Positions 26,127 to 34,766 are shown, numbered from the stretch's first letter. The stretch is 64,000 nucleotides of DNA from Bin87 sp965203855 (GCA_965203855.1 CBDBDN010000006.1:124001-188000), one strand, 5' to 3'. The notes: generated from the letters alone by a model not told the origin. Numbers and translations: made by a program.

Positions 26127-26825
26127 TCAGAAAATGGGCTGTCCTGTCCCCAGCTCGTACAGAAACAGGATCGGCGTAAGCAGCACGCTGCCCAGCAAGT
26201 TGATGTCAAAGACGAAGGACAGCGCCAGGTTGACTCCTACCAGTCCCAGCAGCAGCAGCCAGCCGTAACGCTCAAAGCCCAGATAAGGTTCGTACAGTAT
26301 CTCAGGCAGGAGCCCGCCCAACACCTTGCTGCCGTCCAGCGGCGGCAGTGGAATCAGGTTGAATATGCCCAGCGCAAAGTTGTAGAAAATTACGATGGGC
26401 AGCACCATTCCGCCCAAAAAGTCCGTGTAATTATCCCGCGCCAAGTCCATCGGCACGATGCCGGAGCGAATCAGCATACACAGCAGAAATGCCAGTACGA
26501 AATTGGACAACGGTCCGGCCAGTGCAACCCACGCCATTCCCAGCCGGCCATGCCGCAGATTGAACGGATCTACCTGCACCGGCCGCGCCCAGCCGAACCC
26601 TACTACCAGCAGCAGAACGAACCCGAAAGGGTCAATATGCTTGATGGGGTTGAAAGTCAAACGCCCCATCCGGCGCGCCGTGGCATCGCCCTCTTTGTGC
26701 GCCGCCAAAGCATGGCTGAATTCGTGGATGGTGAACCCGATTACCAGGCCCACCAAACCGGAAAATACGAACCTGACGAACAGCGGCAGGTTATCTTGCA
26801 ACAGCTCCAGGTTAAGGAGAATCAC
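26127..26825 (-). CDS. M50 family intramembrane-type zinc metalloprotease
   Basis: A 232-residue protein with several membrane segments. IGFTIHEFSHALAAHKEGD holds the HExxH zinc motif, and FNLIPLPPLDGSKVLGGL the third ligand Asp. This is the compact site-2-protease/SpoIVFB-like group without a PDZ domain, which cleaves transmembrane peptides. The GTG start at 26825 overlaps the stop of the upstream gene by 4 bases (GTGA), indicating coupling. A catalytically dead copy follows. Confidence 0.9.
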   Translation of the reverse strand: MILLNLELLQDNLPLFVRFVFSGLVGLVIGFTIHEFSHALAAHKEGDATARRMGRLTFNPIKHIDPFGFVLLLVVGFGWARPVQVDPFNLRHGRLGMAWVALAGPLSNFVLAFLLCMLIRSGIVPMDLARDNYTDFLGGMVLPIVIFYNFALGIFNLIPLPPLDGSKVLGGLLPEILYEPYLGFERYGWLLLLGLVGVNLALSFVFDINLLGSVLLTPILFLYELGTGQPIF

Positions 26826-27535
26826 GATGGATCCAATGCGGCGGCAACACGGCGCGCGGTCGCCTGCAATCGAGGCAGCGCCAGCAAGTCGGATTTCAAC
26901 TCCGCCATCCCGTCTGCGCCCAGCGCATTGGCCTCGGCCACGATGGCGGCGCCGCCGGCCTGCTTGATGGCCAGCAGCTCGTTGGCGGTAGGCCGCTCGC
27001 CGATGCGGACCAGCAGATGCTTGTCGCTGCGGCGCGCGGCGGCGGCAACCTGCCCGATGTCAGTCAGCGTCCATCGCCCCGGCATCGCCGACTTGTCCAG
27101 CACCAGCAAGTCAACGGGTATGCCGTCCAGAATGCGCCGGACGGCGTCATCGGCATCGTCGGGAATGCGGACGCCGACCGTCAGCGTCGGCTGGGCGATG
27201 TCAATAGCGTCCACATAAGAGCCGAACAGCGGCGCCACGGCAAAATCCGCGCCCGCGGCCTGCCATTCGCGGATCACTCCGGGCTGCAAGGGAACCCCGC
27301 CGATGCCCCAAATCCGTCCGCCCAGATCGGGCAGAGCGTCGGGAGCCCGGCCAGGGCCGAATATGACGCAGGCATCGGCAGCATCGCCCGCCGCCGCCAA
27401 CGCCGCGTCAATATCGCCGGAGCAGCGGGCAATCAGCGCCATTCCGGGCAGCCGGTCGGAAGGGCCGGCCCCAAAGCCCAGCGAAGGGCCGGAACCGGCG
27501 GCAATGCGCTGCAACAGGCTGCGAAGCTGCGTCAT
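26822..27535 (-). CDS. Hypothetical protein, possible TIM-barrel fold
   Basis: I do not recognise this 237-residue protein. Alternating hydrophobic strands and helices (ADFAVAPLFGSYVDAIDIA, VDLLVLDKSAMPGRW, HLLVRIGERPTANELLAI, GGAAIVAEANALGADG) suggest an alpha/beta barrel without any catalytic signature I can name. No signal peptide. It starts 2 bases after the Uma2-like gene, with GAGG lying inside that gene's last codons, and overlaps the M50 protease gene by 4 bases, so the three are translated as a coupled unit. Its function may relate to the protease. Confidence 0.6.
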   Translation of the reverse strand: MTQLRSLLQRIAAGSGPSLGFGAGPSDRLPGMALIARCSGDIDAALAAAGDAADACVIFGPGRAPDALPDLGGRIWGIGGVPLQPGVIREWQAAGADFAVAPLFGSYVDAIDIAQPTLTVGVRIPDDADDAVRRILDGIPVDLLVLDKSAMPGRWTLTDIGQVAAAARRSDKHLLVRIGERPTANELLAIKQAGGAAIVAEANALGADGMAELKSDLLALPRLQATARRVAAALDPS

Positions 27536-27537
27536 AA

Positions 27538-28428
27538 CTAACCTCTGTTCGTCTCGTCCACTGCGGGCGGCGGTACGCCGTGCCGGCGCAGCAAATCCTC
27601 CAGTTCTTGCCGGGCCGCCCGTTCCCGCTCCAAAGCCTGCTCGGCGGAAATATGGGCCGCCCGTTCCCGCTCCAAAGCCTGCTCGGCGGAAAGATGGGCC
27701 GCGCGCTCCTGGTCCAGGACTTGCTCGGTGGACAGGCGGGCGGTGCGTTCCTGGCCCAAGGCATACTCGGCGGTTAGGCGATCCAGCCGTTCCTCATCAT
27801 GAGAACGCAGATAGCCGACTGCCCCATCATACCAGCGCAGCCGCCGGTGTTCCCAGCATACATACAGCCCCAGAACCGCGCTGTACCCGTAATGCTCATC
27901 CGGAGCATCCTGGTGAATCGGTATCGCCTCGTACTCGCCGTCAACCAGCGTCCAGCCAATCAACCCTCTTTCGTAGCGCCGCCCCCAATCGGGGTCAAAG
28001 AGCCAGTATTCCGGCACTCCAAAAGCGGCGTAGTCCCGGCGTTTGACAGTTTCATCGCGCCGCGAGGTAGTGTTGGACGCTACCTCTAGAACCAGATCCG
28101 GCGGCTTGCCGATTTCGTTAATGGCATACCCCATCTGCGCCAGGATGTGTTCGGTGTCCACATTGAAAGCGACCAGCAAGTCGGGGATGCGGACGCCGGT
28201 GCGCCCCAAAGGAACCTCCCGCGCAATCGGCACTTCGCCAAGGACGATAGTAGTATCCGGGTTGCCCAGATGCAGGCGCAGCGCCGGCTGGTTCCCGTAG
28301 TCGTGCAGATGGACGGGATTCATCATATCGTTACGCGGCGGGAAATCGGGAAAGCGCGCAACGGCAGACGCCGCCGTTGCGGAGCGGCTTTTTGGCGATG
28401 TAGGGGGAATGGCGGCGGCGCTGGTCAT
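27538..28428 (-). CDS. Uma2/DUF820 family nuclease-like protein with C-terminal coiled coil
   Basis: A 296-residue protein. VRIPDLLVAFNV, KPPDLVLEVASNTTSRRDE and KRRDYAAFGVPEYWLFDP are the Uma2 (PD-(D/E)xK-type) core. After residue 220 there is a coiled coil of near-identical 13-residue units (L-S-A-E-Q-A-L-E-R-E-R-A-A), a usual add-on in cyanobacterial and Chloroflexota members. The family's biological role is unsettled. The ATG at 28428 has a G-rich ribosome site 4 bases upstream. It heads the run with the TIM-like and M50 genes. Confidence 0.8.
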   Translation of the reverse strand: MTSAAAIPPTSPKSRSATAASAVARFPDFPPRNDMMNPVHLHDYGNQPALRLHLGNPDTTIVLGEVPIAREVPLGRTGVRIPDLLVAFNVDTEHILAQMGYAINEIGKPPDLVLEVASNTTSRRDETVKRRDYAAFGVPEYWLFDPDWGRRYERGLIGWTLVDGEYEAIPIHQDAPDEHYGYSAVLGLYVCWEHRRLRWYDGAVGYLRSHDEERLDRLTAEYALGQERTARLSTEQVLDQERAAHLSAEQALERERAAHISAEQALERERAARQELEDLLRRHGVPPPAVDETNRG

Positions 28429-28598
28429 AATACCCCCGTCGAAACTGGCAGAACGGAACGGACGGCAAAGTTCGCCAAGACGCCCCTGGCTCCGGCCAAC
28501 CCATTAATATGCCTTGATATTCGGCAAACTAATGAGGAAAGCCGGCTATGGGGCGTCCATCCCGGGCGAGTAGCCTGCTGCTTGACGGCCGGCGCCGG

Positions 28599-29471
28599 CT
28601 ACAGCGGCTGCCAGACGCGCTTGCCGTCGGCGCGGGCGATTTTGCCAATCTGCTTGCCCGGCGGGAAATGGCCGGCGCAGATAATCCAGTCCCCTTCCTC
28701 GGCGGCGTCCAGCAGGCGTTTGCGGGAAGCGGCGGACTGCGCCTTGTCGGTGTCCACCCCGGCGCACCAGTCCGGCTCGGAAATCTGCGCGATGGTATGC
28801 AGCACATCGCCCATCACGACGCCGCGCTGCCCGCCGGAGTTGATGAACACCACCTGATGGCCGGGAGTATGGCCGGGCGCCGGCCCAATGGAGATTTCAT
28901 CGCTGACCGCGTACTCCGGCTCCTCCAGAATCTGCTGCAAGCGCAACCGGCGCAGCGGCATCACCTGCCGGTCAATATACGGGTAGTTGCGCCGGCCCTC
29001 CTCGGAAGTGAACCAGTCATAGTCGGGCCGCGACATAATGTAGCGGGCGCGGCGGAAATTCGGCGCCGGCATCCCGCCGGAGTAGCGCAAATTCCAGCCC
29101 ACATGGTCGCCATGCAAGTGCGTATGGATGATGTAGTTCACCGAGTCGCTGGGGCCGACATTCGTGTTGTTGACGCCCACATTGGACTCCAGATGCGGGC
29201 GCAGCTCCTCGTAAAGGTTGCCGGTGCGATTCCCCCGATCAGGATGCGGTCCCGGCCCCATTCCGGTGTCCACCAGGATGACGTGTTCCGCAGTGTTGAG
29301 CAGAAAAACGCCGTAGTAGAGCTGAAGCTGCCCGTCCTCCAGAGTGTCCTGGTAGGCGGCCCAGGCGTCCGCGGGAACCTCCGGGAACATTGCGGACGGC
29401 TCCCGCGGGGGCGGCACCATATCGATGACGGCGGTGACTTTTACATTGCCGATCGTGGCCTGTTCTGCCAT
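28599..29471 (-). CDS. MBL-fold metallo-hydrolase
   Basis: A 290-residue metallo-beta-lactamase-fold protein. IIHTHLHGDHVGW supplies H118, H120, D122 and H123; later PAPGHTPGHQVV, VVMGDVLHTIAQ and IICAGHFPPG give the remaining metal ligands. It resembles the AHL-lactonase/AttM-like group in layout, but the substrate is unknown. The start at 29471 has AGGAGG 8 bases upstream. A short imperfect repeat (GAATGCTCAAAATGCT) lies in its leader at 29485-29545. Confidence 0.87.
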   Translation of the reverse strand: MAEQATIGNVKVTAVIDMVPPPREPSAMFPEVPADAWAAYQDTLEDGQLQLYYGVFLLNTAEHVILVDTGMGPGPHPDRGNRTGNLYEELRPHLESNVGVNNTNVGPSDSVNYIIHTHLHGDHVGWNLRYSGGMPAPNFRRARYIMSRPDYDWFTSEEGRRNYPYIDRQVMPLRRLRLQQILEEPEYAVSDEISIGPAPGHTPGHQVVFINSGGQRGVVMGDVLHTIAQISEPDWCAGVDTDKAQSAASRKRLLDAAEEGDWIICAGHFPPGKQIGKIARADGKRVWQPL

Positions 29472-29585
29472 TGGAAATTCCTCCTGAATGCTGAATGCTC
29501 AAAATGCTGAATGCCCAAAATGCCGAATGCTCAAGTGAAACGGCGCAATGGCAGCCTCGCGCGCCGACGCCGCCGGCGTAATATC

Positions 29586-30116
29586 CTACTCGTCAACCTC
29601 AAAAGTTACCAGAGAGAAAATGTCGTATTCGCTCAAAGCGTCCCGCCCGCCCAGCCCGACCAGTTCAATGACCACGCCAATGCCGACGGCAACCCCGCCG
29701 GCTTGATTGACCAAGCCCGCGGCGGCTTTGAGGCTGCCGCCCGTAGCCAGCAGGTCATCAATGATCAGGACGCGCGCGCCGTCCGCAATGTCGCCGGCGT
29801 GGATTTCAAGAGCGCCTTGCCCGTATTCCAGGCTGTACTCAAACTCCAGGGTTGCGCCCGGCAGTTTGCCCGCCTTGCGAATCAGCGCCAGCGGCAACCC
29901 CATCCGCACCGCCATTGGCGCCGCAAACAGGAACCCGCGCGCATCCACGGCAGCCAGGCAGTCCGGCCGGCAACCGGCGGCCTGCGCTGTCATCTCGTCA
30001 ATGGCGGCGCTGAAAGCGGCCGGCGCCAGCAGCAGGGAAGTGATGTCCTTGAACTGCACCCCATGAATGGGAAAGTCCGGCACATTGCGGATATGTTGGG
30101 CCAAGTCAACAGGCAT
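29586..30116 (-). CDS. apt: Adenine phosphoribosyltransferase
   Basis: A 176-residue type I phosphoribosyltransferase of usual length. IRNVPDFPIHGVQFKDIT at the N-terminus is the adenine-binding signature, VDARGFLFAAPMA follows, and RVLIIDDLLATGGSLKAA is the PRPP loop. It salvages adenine to AMP. It stands alone between the MBL gene and the secreted-protein gene on the same strand. Confidence 0.95.
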   Translation of the reverse strand: MPVDLAQHIRNVPDFPIHGVQFKDITSLLLAPAAFSAAIDEMTAQAAGCRPDCLAAVDARGFLFAAPMAVRMGLPLALIRKAGKLPGATLEFEYSLEYGQGALEIHAGDIADGARVLIIDDLLATGGSLKAAAGLVNQAGGVAVGIGVVIELVGLGGRDALSEYDIFSLVTFEVDE

Positions 30117-30333
30117 AGCGTATCAGCCGCCGGCGATGTGTGATGCAACAAGCCGGAATCTGGGAATGCCGGCTTTCATTATCGTAACCCCGGAATAGCG
30201 GGCGCGGCGGTAGCATTACAGCAATACTCCGAATTGCGGGGACCCGTAATTTGACGACGGCATCCTGGGCATCAGAGCCGCCTATACCATAAACAACCCG
30301 CCCCGTTTCGTCAAGCAAAGGCCAGCCGGAATC

Positions 30334-30368
30334 CGCCCCGTTCCCCGGCGCACGCGGGGAACGGGGCG
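30334..30368 (-). terminator. Strong hairpin after the second secreted-protein gene
   Basis: CGCCCCGTTCCCC and GGGGAACGGGGCG form a perfect 13-bp stem with a 9-base loop, 26 bases past the stop of the minus-strand gene. There is no good U run, so termination is probable but not certain. Confidence 0.6.
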
Positions 30369-30394
30369 GCGCGGGTTACCGTCGTTTTTGCGCG

Positions 30395-30979
30395 TCAATT
30401 GCACCAGTTTATATAGGCCCAACGGACATATACGCCGCCGTCGCTGACTGTATTCTGGTCGTAACGCGACCATGGGGAAGTGTTATATTCTCGCACCGCC
30501 AAGTACTCCCCGGCTTCCGCCCCGGGCGTCCCGGGCTCAACTCGCACGCGCAACCCGCCGCTATCCTGGTTATAGTGATAGCTGCCTAAATAAAAACTCC
30601 TCTCATAGAATATCGGATTGCCGTTAGCATCGGGTACAAACCTCCCATATACGTTAGGTGTGATCCATGGGAGGTCTGCGCTTTTGACAAACGCGCCGTT
30701 GGGATTTACCGAGTAGCCCGTAACCCTCACGCGGTGCCCTCCGCGTTCCTGCACTAGCAGCCAGCCGCTGTCGCTGTTGCCGCCGTTGTAAGCCGCCTGT
30801 CCGTCGCGGATATTATAGTAGCGCGGCTGCCGGCCCAGCTCGGCGCAGTAGCGCTGGGTGTAGGTATAGCCGCCCAGGGCGGAGGCTATATCGGGGGGGG
30901 GGGGGGTGAAAATTCCCACGGCGATGACAACGGCGAAAACGCCGATGCCGGCCGCGGCGGCAATCATTTTGTTCAACAC
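30395..30979 (-). CDS. Secreted protein of unknown function, paralogue 2, with C14 tract
   Basis: A 194-residue paralogue of the protein at 10234-10884. A GTG at 30979 with AAGGAG 7 bases upstream is chosen over a longer frame. It opens with a hydrophobic segment (MIAAAAGIGVFAVVIAVGIF), then T-P-P-P-P encoded by 14 C, then I-A-S-A and the mature GGYTYTQRYCAELGRQPRYY. RDGQAAYNGGNSDSGWL and a terminal YVRWAYINWC match paralogue 1; the middle third is unlike it. The C tract lies after the hydrophobic segment here but before it in paralogue 1, so the two tracts probably arose separately. One-base slippage would truncate the protein at about residue 25-30. Function unknown. Confidence 0.75.
   Translation of the reverse strand: MLNKMIAAAAGIGVFAVVIAVGIFTPPPPDIASALGGYTYTQRYCAELGRQPRYYNIRDGQAAYNGGNSDSGWLLVQERGGHRVRVTGYSVNPNGAFVKSADLPWITPNVYGRFVPDANGNPIFYERSFYLGSYHYNQDSGGLRVRVEPGTPGAEAGEYLAVREYNTSPWSRYDQNTVSDGGVYVRWAYINWCN
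30893..30906 (-). repeat. Homopolymer tract (C14 in coding strand)
   Basis: Fourteen consecutive G on the plus strand, in codons 25-29 of paralogue 2. With the C15 tract of paralogue 1 it is the only run of this size that I saw in the window. Confidence 0.95.
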
Positions 30980-31089
30980 GCTGCTGCTCCTTGTGGCGTC
31001 GGGTCTAGGCCCGTATATGCTCGGAATCGGATGCGGATTGTACCACAAGCCAAGCCGGGCGTTGCAACGTTTCCAACCGGGGGTTTAAT

Positions 31090-31380
31090 CCTTTGACATT
31101 CCGGCCCCACTAAACCGTCATTCCGGCCCACTAAACCGTCATTCCGGCAAAACCCACACCCCAACCGTCATTCCGGCGCAAGCCGGAATCCAGCGTCCTA
31201 ATCTGCCACTACGATAACGGAACCGGCGGTCATAGATTCCGGCTTACGCCGGAATGACGGTTGTAGAGGCGCCGGAATGACGGTTGCAGAGGCGCCGGAA
31301 TGACGGTTGCAGAGACGCCGAAATGACGGTTGTAGAAGCACCGGAATGACGCAAACATACGCGGACTGCGGTAAATCGTA
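31090..31380. mobile_element. MITE-like element M3 with tip arrays on both sides
   Basis: Partial tip copies (AAACCGTCATTCCGGCCCACT) run from 31090. The full 100-bp element is 31163-31262, with the core CCTAATCTGCCACTACGATA. Then four units of the 23-bp array follow in inverse orientation to about 31350, ending in CGGACTGCGGTAAAT, the inverse of the left flank of the 24-kb array. The two loci therefore share an ancestor. No gene is seen between 30980 and 31441. Confidence 0.8.
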
Positions 31381-31441
31381 ATTGTCGGCCCCGCATTACG
31401 GCAACTGCCTCTTTTCGGGCCAGGCAGCCGCCGCCGGCCGG

Positions 31442-31906
31442 TCAGCCGGCGGTGATGTTAGGCAGATGCCGAATGCTTTGCACGCTGCGGTTGGGGCCGA
31501 GCCGTACTGCGATAAAGTCAATGCGCCACTGGATCTCGGCGGTGTTGGCAGTGTGATTTGCCAGATAATCCTGCGCGGCCAGCGCCAGCCGTTCCAGCTT
31601 GGCCGGCGTAACGGATTCCTCCGGCGCGCCATAGGCATTGCTGCGGCGAGTACGCACTTCTACGAATGCCCAAACCCGGCCGTCGCGCGCAATCAAGTCA
31701 ACCTCACCCCAGCGGCAGCGGTAATTCGTCGCAATGAGGACATAGCCTTTGGCCTCCAGATGGGAACGGGCCAACCGCTCCCCAATGCGCCCAATATCCT
31801 GCGGAGAGAGCCGCGCCGGCCCGATAGCTCCGTTATCCGGCCCGACAGCCCCGTTGCCCGGCCCGACAGCCCCGTTGCCCGGCCCGAATGCGCCGCTATT
31901 CGGCAT
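31442..31906 (-). CDS. yraN: YraN/UPF0102 family nuclease-like protein
   Basis: About 154 residues. QDIGRIGERLARSHLEAKGY, NYRCRWGEVDLIARDGRVWA and FVEVRTRRSNAYG are the UPF0102 core, with the PD-(D/E)xK-like Asp and Glu. The N-terminal 25 residues are a G-P-G-N-G-A-V repeat coded by a 21-bp minisatellite and are not part of the family. The ATG at 31906 overlaps the rnhB stop by 11 bases. rnhB-yraN is a common gene order. The exact cellular role is unresolved. Confidence 0.88.
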   Translation of the reverse strand: MPNSGAFGPGNGAVGPGNGAVGPDNGAIGPARLSPQDIGRIGERLARSHLEAKGYVLIATNYRCRWGEVDLIARDGRVWAFVEVRTRRSNAYGAPEESVTPAKLERLALAAQDYLANHTANTAEIQWRIDFIAVRLGPNRSVQSIRHLPNITAG

Positions 31907-32564
31907 AAGCCGCGCCGGTTTCCGCCAAGCGCGCCTGGCGCAGCGGCCCAAAAGAGCGGCGATGCAGCGGCGTCGGGCCCAGCTCCCGCAGCCGGCGCAA
32001 ATGCAGCGCAGTCGCATAGCCCTTGTGCCGGGCAAACCCGTAGCCGGGATAGCAGCGGTCGGCATCGCGCATCACCGCATCCCGCGCCGTCTTGGCCAGT
32101 ATGCTGGCGGCGGCGATGGACAGCGACTTGGCATCCCCCTTGACGATAGTCTGCCAGGGGCAAGGGCATTCCCGGATGGGGATATAGTCCAGCAGCAGGG
32201 CATCCGGGGCCGGCTTTAGTCCGGCTACGGCGTCCAGCATCGCCTGGCGGACGGCGTTGCCGATGCCGATGCGGTCAATGGCATCGGGCGGCAGCTGCGC
32301 CACCGACCAGGCCAGGGCATACTGCCGGATATATCCGGCGGCGGCGGCGCGGCGGGCCGGCGTAAGCCGTTTGCTGTCGTCCACGCCGCGCAGCCATTCC
32401 TCGGCGCCGGTCAAGTCGGGGGGCAGGATGACGGCGGCGGCGGCCACGGGGCCGGCCAGCGGGCCGCGTCCCGCCTCGTCCACGCCGGCGATAAGCCGAT
32501 GGCCGGCGGCGCGGAACGCCGTCTCCAACGCCAGATCGGGGCCGGCTCCAACGGCGTCAGGCAT
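31896..32564 (-). CDS. rnhB: Ribonuclease HII
   Basis: About 222 residues. LIAGVDEAGRGPLAGPV holds the first catalytic Asp-Glu, and ILAKTARDAVM and the GYGFARHKGYAT stretch follow as in RNase HII. The enzyme removes RNA and single ribonucleotides from DNA. The ATG at 32564 overlaps the mnmA stop by 8 bases, so translation is coupled; the longer frame upstream would run deep into mnmA and is not supported. Confidence 0.95.
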   Translation of the reverse strand: MPDAVGAGPDLALETAFRAAGHRLIAGVDEAGRGPLAGPVAAAAVILPPDLTGAEEWLRGVDDSKRLTPARRAAAAGYIRQYALAWSVAQLPPDAIDRIGIGNAVRQAMLDAVAGLKPAPDALLLDYIPIRECPCPWQTIVKGDAKSLSIAAASILAKTARDAVMRDADRCYPGYGFARHKGYATALHLRRLRELGPTPLHRRSFGPLRQARLAETGAAYAE

Positions 32565-33744
32565 TGGCCGACGCCAGTACCTGGCCTGCCGCAACCGCAG
32601 CATCGGCGGCGCTGCCAAAGTCGGGAGCCGCGCCGGCGATAGGGCCGCCGCCCAGCACGGTATCGCCCTGGTAAAAGACGGCGGCCTGGCCCGGCGTAAT
32701 GGCCCGCTGCGGTTCGGCGAAACGCGCCAAAACGCCGGGGACGCCGGCGCAGTCGGCGATGCTTTCCAGCGCAGCCGGAGCCTCGCTGAACTTGTAGCGG
32801 ATTTTCACGGTTACGGGCGCGCCGTCCGGCGGGGGAACGCCCGCAATCCACGAAACCGGCGCCGCGTACAGCGTATCGCTATACAGGCCCGCTTCCGAGC
32901 CGACGACAACGCGCCGGGTATCCGGCTCCAAACGGATGACAAAGCGGGGCTCGCCGCCGCCGGGCAGTCCCAGCCCCCGCCGTTGGCCGACGGTAAAGTA
33001 CTGGATGCCGTCATGCCGGCCCAGGATGTTGCCGGCGGCGTCCACGATGTCGCCAGGGCGGTCGTCGGTGCGCTGGCGCAGAAACTCCCGGTAGTCGCCG
33101 GTAGGAATAAAGCAGATGTCCTGGCTGTCGGGCTTGTCGGCGTTGGGCAGGCCAGCGGCGGCGGCAAGCCGGCGTATTTCGTCTTTGGGATAATGGCCGA
33201 CGGGCATCAGAGTAGCGGCCAGCTGCTCCTGGCGCATCCCGAACAGCACATAGGACTGGTCTTTGTCGGCGTCCACGCCGCGGCGCAGCGTCCGGCGTCC
33301 GGCGTCGGCAGCATCGGGAACGATGCGGGCATAATGACCGGTAGCGACATACTGCGCCTGCATCGTGCGGGCGCGCTGCGCCAGAAAGCTGAACTTTATC
33401 TTGTCGTTGCAGGCAATGCAGGGATGGGGCGTGCGCCCGGTTTCGTACTCGCGCCGGAAGTAGTCAATAACGAAAGAACGGAACTCGCGCTGCACATTGA
33501 GGACATAGTGCGGAATGCCGAGGATGCGGCAGACGGCGCGGGCGTCCTCAACATCGTCCAGCGTGCAGCAGCCGCGGTAGGCGGCGGGCAGGTCGGCCTG
33601 GTCAATGTCGTACAGCTTCATCGTAACGCCGATGGCATCATAGCCCTGCCGGTTCAGCAGCAAGGCGGCAACTGACGAATCCACGCCGCCGCTCATGGCG
33701 ACGACGACGCGCTGGGCAATGGGGTTGTTGGCGGCAACAGTCAT
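32557..33744 (-). CDS. mnmA: tRNA-specific 2-thiouridylase MnmA
   Basis: A 395-residue protein of normal length: the PP-loop VVVAMSGGVDSSVAALLL, TPHPCIACNDKIKF with the first catalytic Cys, DSQDICFIPTGDY with the second, and FTVGQRRGLGLPGGGEPRFV in the C-terminal domain. It thiolates U34 of Glu, Gln and Lys tRNAs. It starts 3 bases after a HEPN-like gene and overlaps rnhB. A fragment of its 5' end is also found between the HEPN-like copies at 34275-34310. Confidence 0.96.
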   Translation of the reverse strand: MTVAANNPIAQRVVVAMSGGVDSSVAALLLNRQGYDAIGVTMKLYDIDQADLPAAYRGCCTLDDVEDARAVCRILGIPHYVLNVQREFRSFVIDYFRREYETGRTPHPCIACNDKIKFSFLAQRARTMQAQYVATGHYARIVPDAADAGRRTLRRGVDADKDQSYVLFGMRQEQLAATLMPVGHYPKDEIRRLAAAAGLPNADKPDSQDICFIPTGDYREFLRQRTDDRPGDIVDAAGNILGRHDGIQYFTVGQRRGLGLPGGGEPRFVIRLEPDTRRVVVGSEAGLYSDTLYAAPVSWIAGVPPPDGAPVTVKIRYKFSEAPAALESIADCAGVPGVLARFAEPQRAITPGQAAVFYQGDTVLGGGPIAGAAPDFGSAADAAVAAGQVLASANA

Positions 33745-33747
33745 AAG

Positions 33748-34203
33748 CTAATTGTCGCCGGAAGCGGCCCAATCGTCAAACGGAACGCCGCCAGTGTATT
33801 CGGCAGGCAATTCGTTCCATAGAGCGGACAGCAAAGGGATTAGCCGTTGAAGCAGGATTTCAGTTTCGCGCCGGTCCAGCAGCAATTCGTAAAAATTGCC
33901 GTGCAATGCCTCTGCGGAAACCAGCCCCAGACGGATTTCCTCCTCCTGGTCGGGCAGTTCACTGGCGATTTGACGGATAGCCTGGCGCAGGCTGTCATGG
34001 CTGTTGTGCCGCCAGCCGCGATGGGCGGCCACGGCCTTAACCAGTTGCGCCACGGCGCCCCAGCTTTTCTCACCGGCTTGGCACAAATCGCCCTCGGCCA
34101 GGTAAGCCGGCCATTTTGACCAGTATTCCCGCGCTTTGGGCAGATGCTTGCGGATGCGGGCCTCCCGGCGGGCGGGCGTTTCGCGGCGTATGCGAGGCGG
34201 CAT
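33748..34203 (-). CDS. PaREP1/HEPN-like small helical protein, copy 1
   Basis: A 151-residue all-helical protein. HLPKAREYWSKWPAYLAEGD, CQAGEKSWGAVAQLVKAVAA and then HRGWRHNSHDSLRQAI, with an R-x6-H that fits the HEPN Rx4-6H ribonuclease motif. HEPN proteins are often RNase toxins or partners of nucleotidyltransferases, but no such partner is adjacent here. The gene is the last of three tandem copies and lies 3 bases before mnmA. The assignment to PaREP1/HEPN is by pattern, not by search. Confidence 0.65.
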   Translation of the reverse strand: MPPRIRRETPARREARIRKHLPKAREYWSKWPAYLAEGDLCQAGEKSWGAVAQLVKAVAAHRGWRHNSHDSLRQAIRQIASELPDQEEEIRLGLVSAEALHGNFYELLLDRRETEILLQRLIPLLSALWNELPAEYTGGVPFDDWAASGDN

Positions 34204-34313
34204 AATTGACGGCTACTCCAGTTCAGGTTCCATTTCGATCCATTGGGCGAAAGTAGAAGTGAGCGTCCTTAACATCAATCAGAGTTGAGCAGCAAGGCGG
34301 CAACAGTCATAAG
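34204..34313 (-). pseudogene. Duplication relic: mnmA 5' end plus end of a HEPN-like gene
   Basis: Directly after the copy 2 stop comes the same sequence that follows copy 1: TAGCTTATGACTGTTGCCG, the mnmA start. At GTTGCCGCC it jumps to TTGCTGCTCAAC, which matches mnmA codons 27-31 (also preceded by GTTGCCGCC), giving a 12-codon relic at 34275-34310. Then come the last codons of a copy 3-type gene (CTTTCGCCCAATGGATCGAA). This records a tandem duplication that included mnmA and a later deletion between short direct repeats. Confidence 0.75.
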
Positions 34314-34766
34314 CTAATTGTCGCCGGAAGCGGCCCAATCGTCAAACGGAACGCCGCCGGTGTATTCGGCAGGCAGCAAGTTCCATAGAACCCGGAGCAG
34401 AAATCCGGCATCCTCCAGGGCGAGCTCGGTTCCTCTGCGGTCAAGGTGAATCTCGTAAAAATTGCCGTGCAGCGATTCGGCGGACAGCAGGGCGCGGCGA
34501 ATGGCCGGTTCGTCATCCGATTCGTCCGCAATCTGCCGGATGGCAGCTCGGATTTCCTCGTGGCCGAAATGCTGCCAGCCGCGCTGGGCGGCCACGGCCT
34601 TAACCAGCTGCGCCACGGCGCCCCAGCCTTTCTCGCCAGCTTGGCACAAGTCGCCCTCGGCCATATAAGCCGGCCATTTTGACCAGTATTCCCGCGCTTT
34701 GGGCAAGTGCTTGTGGATGCGGGCCTCCCGGCAGGCGGGCGTTTCGCGGCGTATGCGAGGCGGCAT
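34314..34766 (-). CDS. PaREP1/HEPN-like small helical protein, copy 2
   Basis: A 150-residue paralogue of copy 1: nearly identical over the first 60 residues and the last 16 (AEYTGGVPFDDWAASGDN), diverged between. It keeps the R-x6-H (QRGWQHFGHEE). This pattern of identical ends and a diverged middle suggests conversion or recombination between copies. It lies 9 bases after copy 3. Its function is as uncertain as that of copy 1. Confidence 0.65.
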   Translation of the reverse strand: MPPRIRRETPACREARIHKHLPKAREYWSKWPAYMAEGDLCQAGEKGWGAVAQLVKAVAAQRGWQHFGHEEIRAAIRQIADESDDEPAIRRALLSAESLHGNFYEIHLDRRGTELALEDAGFLLRVLWNLLPAEYTGGVPFDDWAASGDN

